Part shown: in pieces, positions 61,846 to 64,000 of the stretch
Numbering within the stretch: the stretch's first letter is position 1
Layout of the letters: the number at the start of each line of letters is the position of its first letter
Source: CALCKU01 sp964571595
GTDB taxonomy: Bacteria > Pseudomonadota > Alphaproteobacteria > Caulobacterales > Maricaulaceae
DNA length: 64,000 nucleotides
Assembly (NCBI GenBank): GCA_964571595.1
Contig: CAZNCJ010000004.1
Span: 1 to 64,000 of the forward strand
Direction: 5' to 3'
Made by a program: the position numbers and the translations under genes
Notes under the pieces: generated by a model
What the model saw: the letters and a program-made list of their open reading frames with translations, nothing else
Told to the model about the DNA's origin: nothing
The model's database searches: none

Positions 61846-63474
61846 ATGCAAACCGAATATGACTATATTATTATCGGGGCAGGCTCGGCAGGCTGTATTC
61901 TGGCCAACCGTCTTAGTCAGGACGGTCGTTTTGAGGTCGCGCTGATTGAGGCGGGGGGTAGTGATAAATCCGTCTTTGTTAAAATGCCCTCAGCCTTGTC
62001 TATTCCTATGCATAAGAAACGCTTTAACTGGGGCTATGAAAGCGTGAAAGAACCCTATCTGGACGGGCGGGTTATTCCGACCTATCGCGGTAAGGGTCTG
62101 GGGGGGTCGTCTTCTATAAACGGGATGGTTTTTGTGCGCGGTCACCCAAAAGATTTTGACGAATGGGAAGGCTTGGGCGCACGGGGCTGGAACTACCAGA
62201 ACTGCTTGCCTTATTTTAAAAAACTTGAAAACTGGCAGGGAGGAAATTCGCAACATCGTGGCGGATTGGGGCCAGTTAAAATCACGACAGGTAATAATAT
62301 GGCGCTTAACCCGCTCTATCAGGCCTTTATTGAGGCCGGGGTCGAGGCGGGCTATCCCAGATGTGCGGATTATAATGGCCAAAGTCAGGAAGGCTTTGGT
62401 CAAATGCAAATGAATGTCGACGGGGGTGTGCGGGCCTCAACGGCGCGGGCCTATCTGGACCCTATCCGTAAGCGCAAAAATCTGAGTGTGTTGAAAAACA
62501 CGCTGACACATAAACTCCTCTTACAAGAAGGTCGGGCTGTGGGTGTGTTATTAAGTCGAAATGGGCGCGACGGGTCGGCGCGCGAGAGGTTTGTGCTCAC
62601 AGCGCGGCGCGAGATTATTCTCTCGGCGGGCTCAATTGGTTCGCCGCAAATTTTGCAGCTCTCAGGTATTGGCCCGAAATCAGTGCTCGAAAAGGCGGGT
62701 ATTAAACCAGAACATATTCGCGAGGGTGTGGGTGAAAATCTGACAGACCATTTGGAGGTTTTCTTTCAATATCAGTGTTTGCAGCCTGTCACATTAAACT
62801 CAAAGCTAGGCCTTATGAGCAAGGCTATGATCGGGGCAAGATGGTTGCTGTTTCGGGACGGGTTAGGGGCGACAAACCATTTTGAGAGTTGCGGCTTTAT
62901 TCGTTCTTCTGAAAAAAGAGCATGGCCGGACATCCAGTTTCATTTCTTGCCGGGTGCGATAAGCTATGACGGCAATACAGCCTTTCGCGGACATGGCTAT
63001 CAGGTGCATGTCGGGCCTAATAAACCCGCCAGTCGCGGACATGTGCGTATTAAGGACGGGGATGTCGGCACGGCCCCGCAAATACAGTTTAATTATCTCA
63101 AAGAGGCATCCGATATAGAAGACTGGCGCTCTACAATCAGGTTGACACGTAAGATTATGCAAGGGGAGGCTTTAAGCGCCTATAGGGGCGATGAAATTCA
63201 ACCCGGCCGAGACGTTATAAGCGACGGGCAAATAGATAATTGGGTGCGCGAAAATGTGGAAAGCGCCTATCATCCAAGTTGTTCAAATCGTATGGGCTCC
63301 AAAGGTGACCCGCTTGCTGTGGTGGATGAAGAGTGCAGTCTGATTGGTCTGGACGGATTGCGTGTGGTGGATAGTTCGATTTTCCCGTCTATTCCAAACG
63401 GCAATCTCAATGCCCCGACCATGATGGTGGCCGAGCGTGCCGCTGATATTATCTTGGGAAATATAACGAGTTGA
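61846..63474 (+). CDS. GMC-family FAD oxidoreductase (choline dehydrogenase-like)
   Basis: A 542-residue flavoenzyme. The FAD motif IIIGAGSAGCILANRL starts at residue 8, followed by GKGLGGSSSINGMVFVRG, the GMC signature SAGSIGSPQILQLSGIGP, and C-terminal catalytic His residues in SAYHPSCSNRMG and in NGNLNAPTMMVAERAAD. It oxidises an alcohol; choline, polyethylene glycol-type and alkanol dehydrogenases all look alike at this level. It converges with the glycosyltransferase gene. Confidence 0.9.
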   Translation: MQTEYDYIIIGAGSAGCILANRLSQDGRFEVALIEAGGSDKSVFVKMPSALSIPMHKKRFNWGYESVKEPYLDGRVIPTYRGKGLGGSSSINGMVFVRGHPKDFDEWEGLGARGWNYQNCLPYFKKLENWQGGNSQHRGGLGPVKITTGNNMALNPLYQAFIEAGVEAGYPRCADYNGQSQEGFGQMQMNVDGGVRASTARAYLDPIRKRKNLSVLKNTLTHKLLLQEGRAVGVLLSRNGRDGSARERFVLTARREIILSAGSIGSPQILQLSGIGPKSVLEKAGIKPEHIREGVGENLTDHLEVFFQYQCLQPVTLNSKLGLMSKAMIGARWLLFRDGLGATNHFESCGFIRSSEKRAWPDIQFHFLPGAISYDGNTAFRGHGYQVHVGPNKPASRGHVRIKDGDVGTAPQIQFNYLKEASDIEDWRSTIRLTRKIMQGEALSAYRGDEIQPGRDVISDGQIDNWVRENVESAYHPSCSNRMGSKGDPLAVVDEECSLIGLDGLRVVDSSIFPSIPNGNLNAPTMMVAERAADIILGNITS

Positions 63475-63489
63475 GCAGCAGTGTTGTTT

Positions 63490-64000
63490 TCAGGGCCTGC
63501 TACGAAAAAACCGTAAAAATTTGCGCATAATTTTTTTGATAAAATGATAGGGACTACTCGCAAGACGGGCTGCGCGGCGCAGCTTACGCCAGCGCTTCCT
63601 GGCCAGAGGTTCATATTCTGGTGTTAGCAGTTTGAAAAACTTTTCCGTCACGGCCTGCCATGAATAGGCTTGGGCGTGGCGTACGGCGTTGGTAGGCTCA
63701 ATATCTAAAGCTTCTAAGCAGGCTTTGCGTAAATCCTCATCAACAATGCCGGCCTTGGAGCCAGGAATAATATCAATCGGGCCAGTGACAGGATAAGCGG
63801 CCACGGGTGTGCCAGTGGCCATGGCCTCAATGATAACAAGACCGAAAGTATCCGTTTTCGAGGGAAAGACAAAGACGTCTGCATCAGCGAAATGCCGTGC
63901 AAGCTCTTCGCCGAATTTAGAGCCTAAAAATTTAACGCTGGGGTATTTTTTCTCAAGGGCTGCGCGTTGCGGTCCATCACCGATGATAATTTTTGTTCCG
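63490..64000 (-). CDS. Glycosyltransferase, GT4-like (3' part; start outside window)
   Basis: The frame continues to the window edge at 64000, so only about 170 C-terminal residues are seen. They include IIIGDGPQR, VKFLGSKFGEELARHFADA, and VFVFPSKTDTFGLVIIEAMA, the donor-binding GT-B/GT4 pattern (E-x7-E type). The segment GTPVAAYPVTGPIDII follows. The C-terminal 35 residues are basic (RKRWRKLRRAARL and KKIMRKFLRFFR) and may associate with the membrane. Relatives include sulfoquinovosyl- and mannosyltransferases; the acceptor is unknown. Confidence 0.85.
   Translation of the reverse strand, partial: GTKIIIGDGPQRAALEKKYPSVKFLGSKFGEELARHFADADVFVFPSKTDTFGLVIIEAMATGTPVAAYPVTGPIDIIPGSKAGIVDEDLRKACLEALDIEPTNAVRHAQAYSWQAVTEKFFKLLTPEYEPLARKRWRKLRRAARLASSPYHFIKKIMRKFLRFFRSRP

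Noticed and set aside
1..64000. CRISPR array, tRNA or rRNA genes, insertion sequences, prophage
   Set aside because: No direct repeat-spacer pattern, cloverleaf with TTCGA loop, rRNA segment, transposase or integrase was seen on either strand.

Overview
The window reads as a chromosomal segment of an alphaproteobacterium of the Caulobacterales/Maricaulales branch, most likely a stalked or budding marine member of the Hyphomonadaceae/Robiginitomaculaceae type. The evidence is the set of cell-cycle genes tied to CtrA control (a DivL-type pseudo-kinase with Tyr in place of the phospho-His, ChpT, RcdA, the DUF1013/TrcR protein and a TacA-like sigma-54 regulator). Other alphaproteobacterial marks are COQ9, a two-piece PntA, DUF1192, the aa3 oxidase subunit IV family, AddAB instead of RecBCD, and an AccD without its zinc finger. 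GC content looks moderate by eye. No insertion sequence, prophage, CRISPR array, rRNA or tRNA was recognised, and coding density is high.

Layout. 1-7.6 kb: end of a yicC-like gene and gmk, then leftward genes for a DM13 protein, rsmA, pdxA, surA, lptG and lptF; lptD is absent from its usual place between lptG and surA. 7.7-10.3 kb: pepA, holC and a basic unknown protein. 10.3-19.9 kb: a TacA-like regulator, a small cytochrome oxidase subunit, the pntAA-pntAB-pntB transhydrogenase operon, a hydrolase, a DksA-type protein, an ABC exporter pair and COQ9. 19.9-27.5 kb: purEK, a GGDEF protein, two DUF465 proteins, an SDR, trcR, a DUF1192 protein, rcdA, rpmE, an ELM1-like protein and greA. 27.8-34 kb: carB, an M48 protease, an epimerase-like reductase and a Pr6Pr membrane protein. 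34-38 kb: a degenerate ParA/MinD-like gene divergent from chpT, which is followed by a degenerate CheA-like gene, a CheY-like receiver and a CheR-like methyltransferase. 38-43 kb: rpsF-rpsR-rplI, a structured non-coding stretch that I read as a probable 6S RNA, an UrcA-like protein, a Sel1-repeat protein, thiE and csaA. 43-57 kb: glmM, divL, a ferredoxin, then the tightly packed series tsaE-amgK-murU-addB-addA-trxA. 57-64 kb: a TonB-dependent siderophore receptor with Fur-like boxes, folC, accD, a GMC oxidoreductase and the end of a glycosyltransferase gene.

How the genes work together. Most genes are core metabolism and information processing: envelope biogenesis (lptFG, surA, glmM, amgK-murU), purine, pyrimidine, folate, fatty acid and vitamin synthesis, ribosomal proteins, recombination repair (AddAB) and NADPH balance (Pnt). 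The most distinctive theme is cell-cycle signalling. DivL and ChpT belong to the CckA-ChpT-CtrA phosphorelay, RcdA to CtrA proteolysis, and TrcR and the TacA-like protein to downstream transcription. The least understood part is the 34-38 kb block, where chpT sits with two proteins that look like catalytically inactive relatives of signalling or positioning ATPases.
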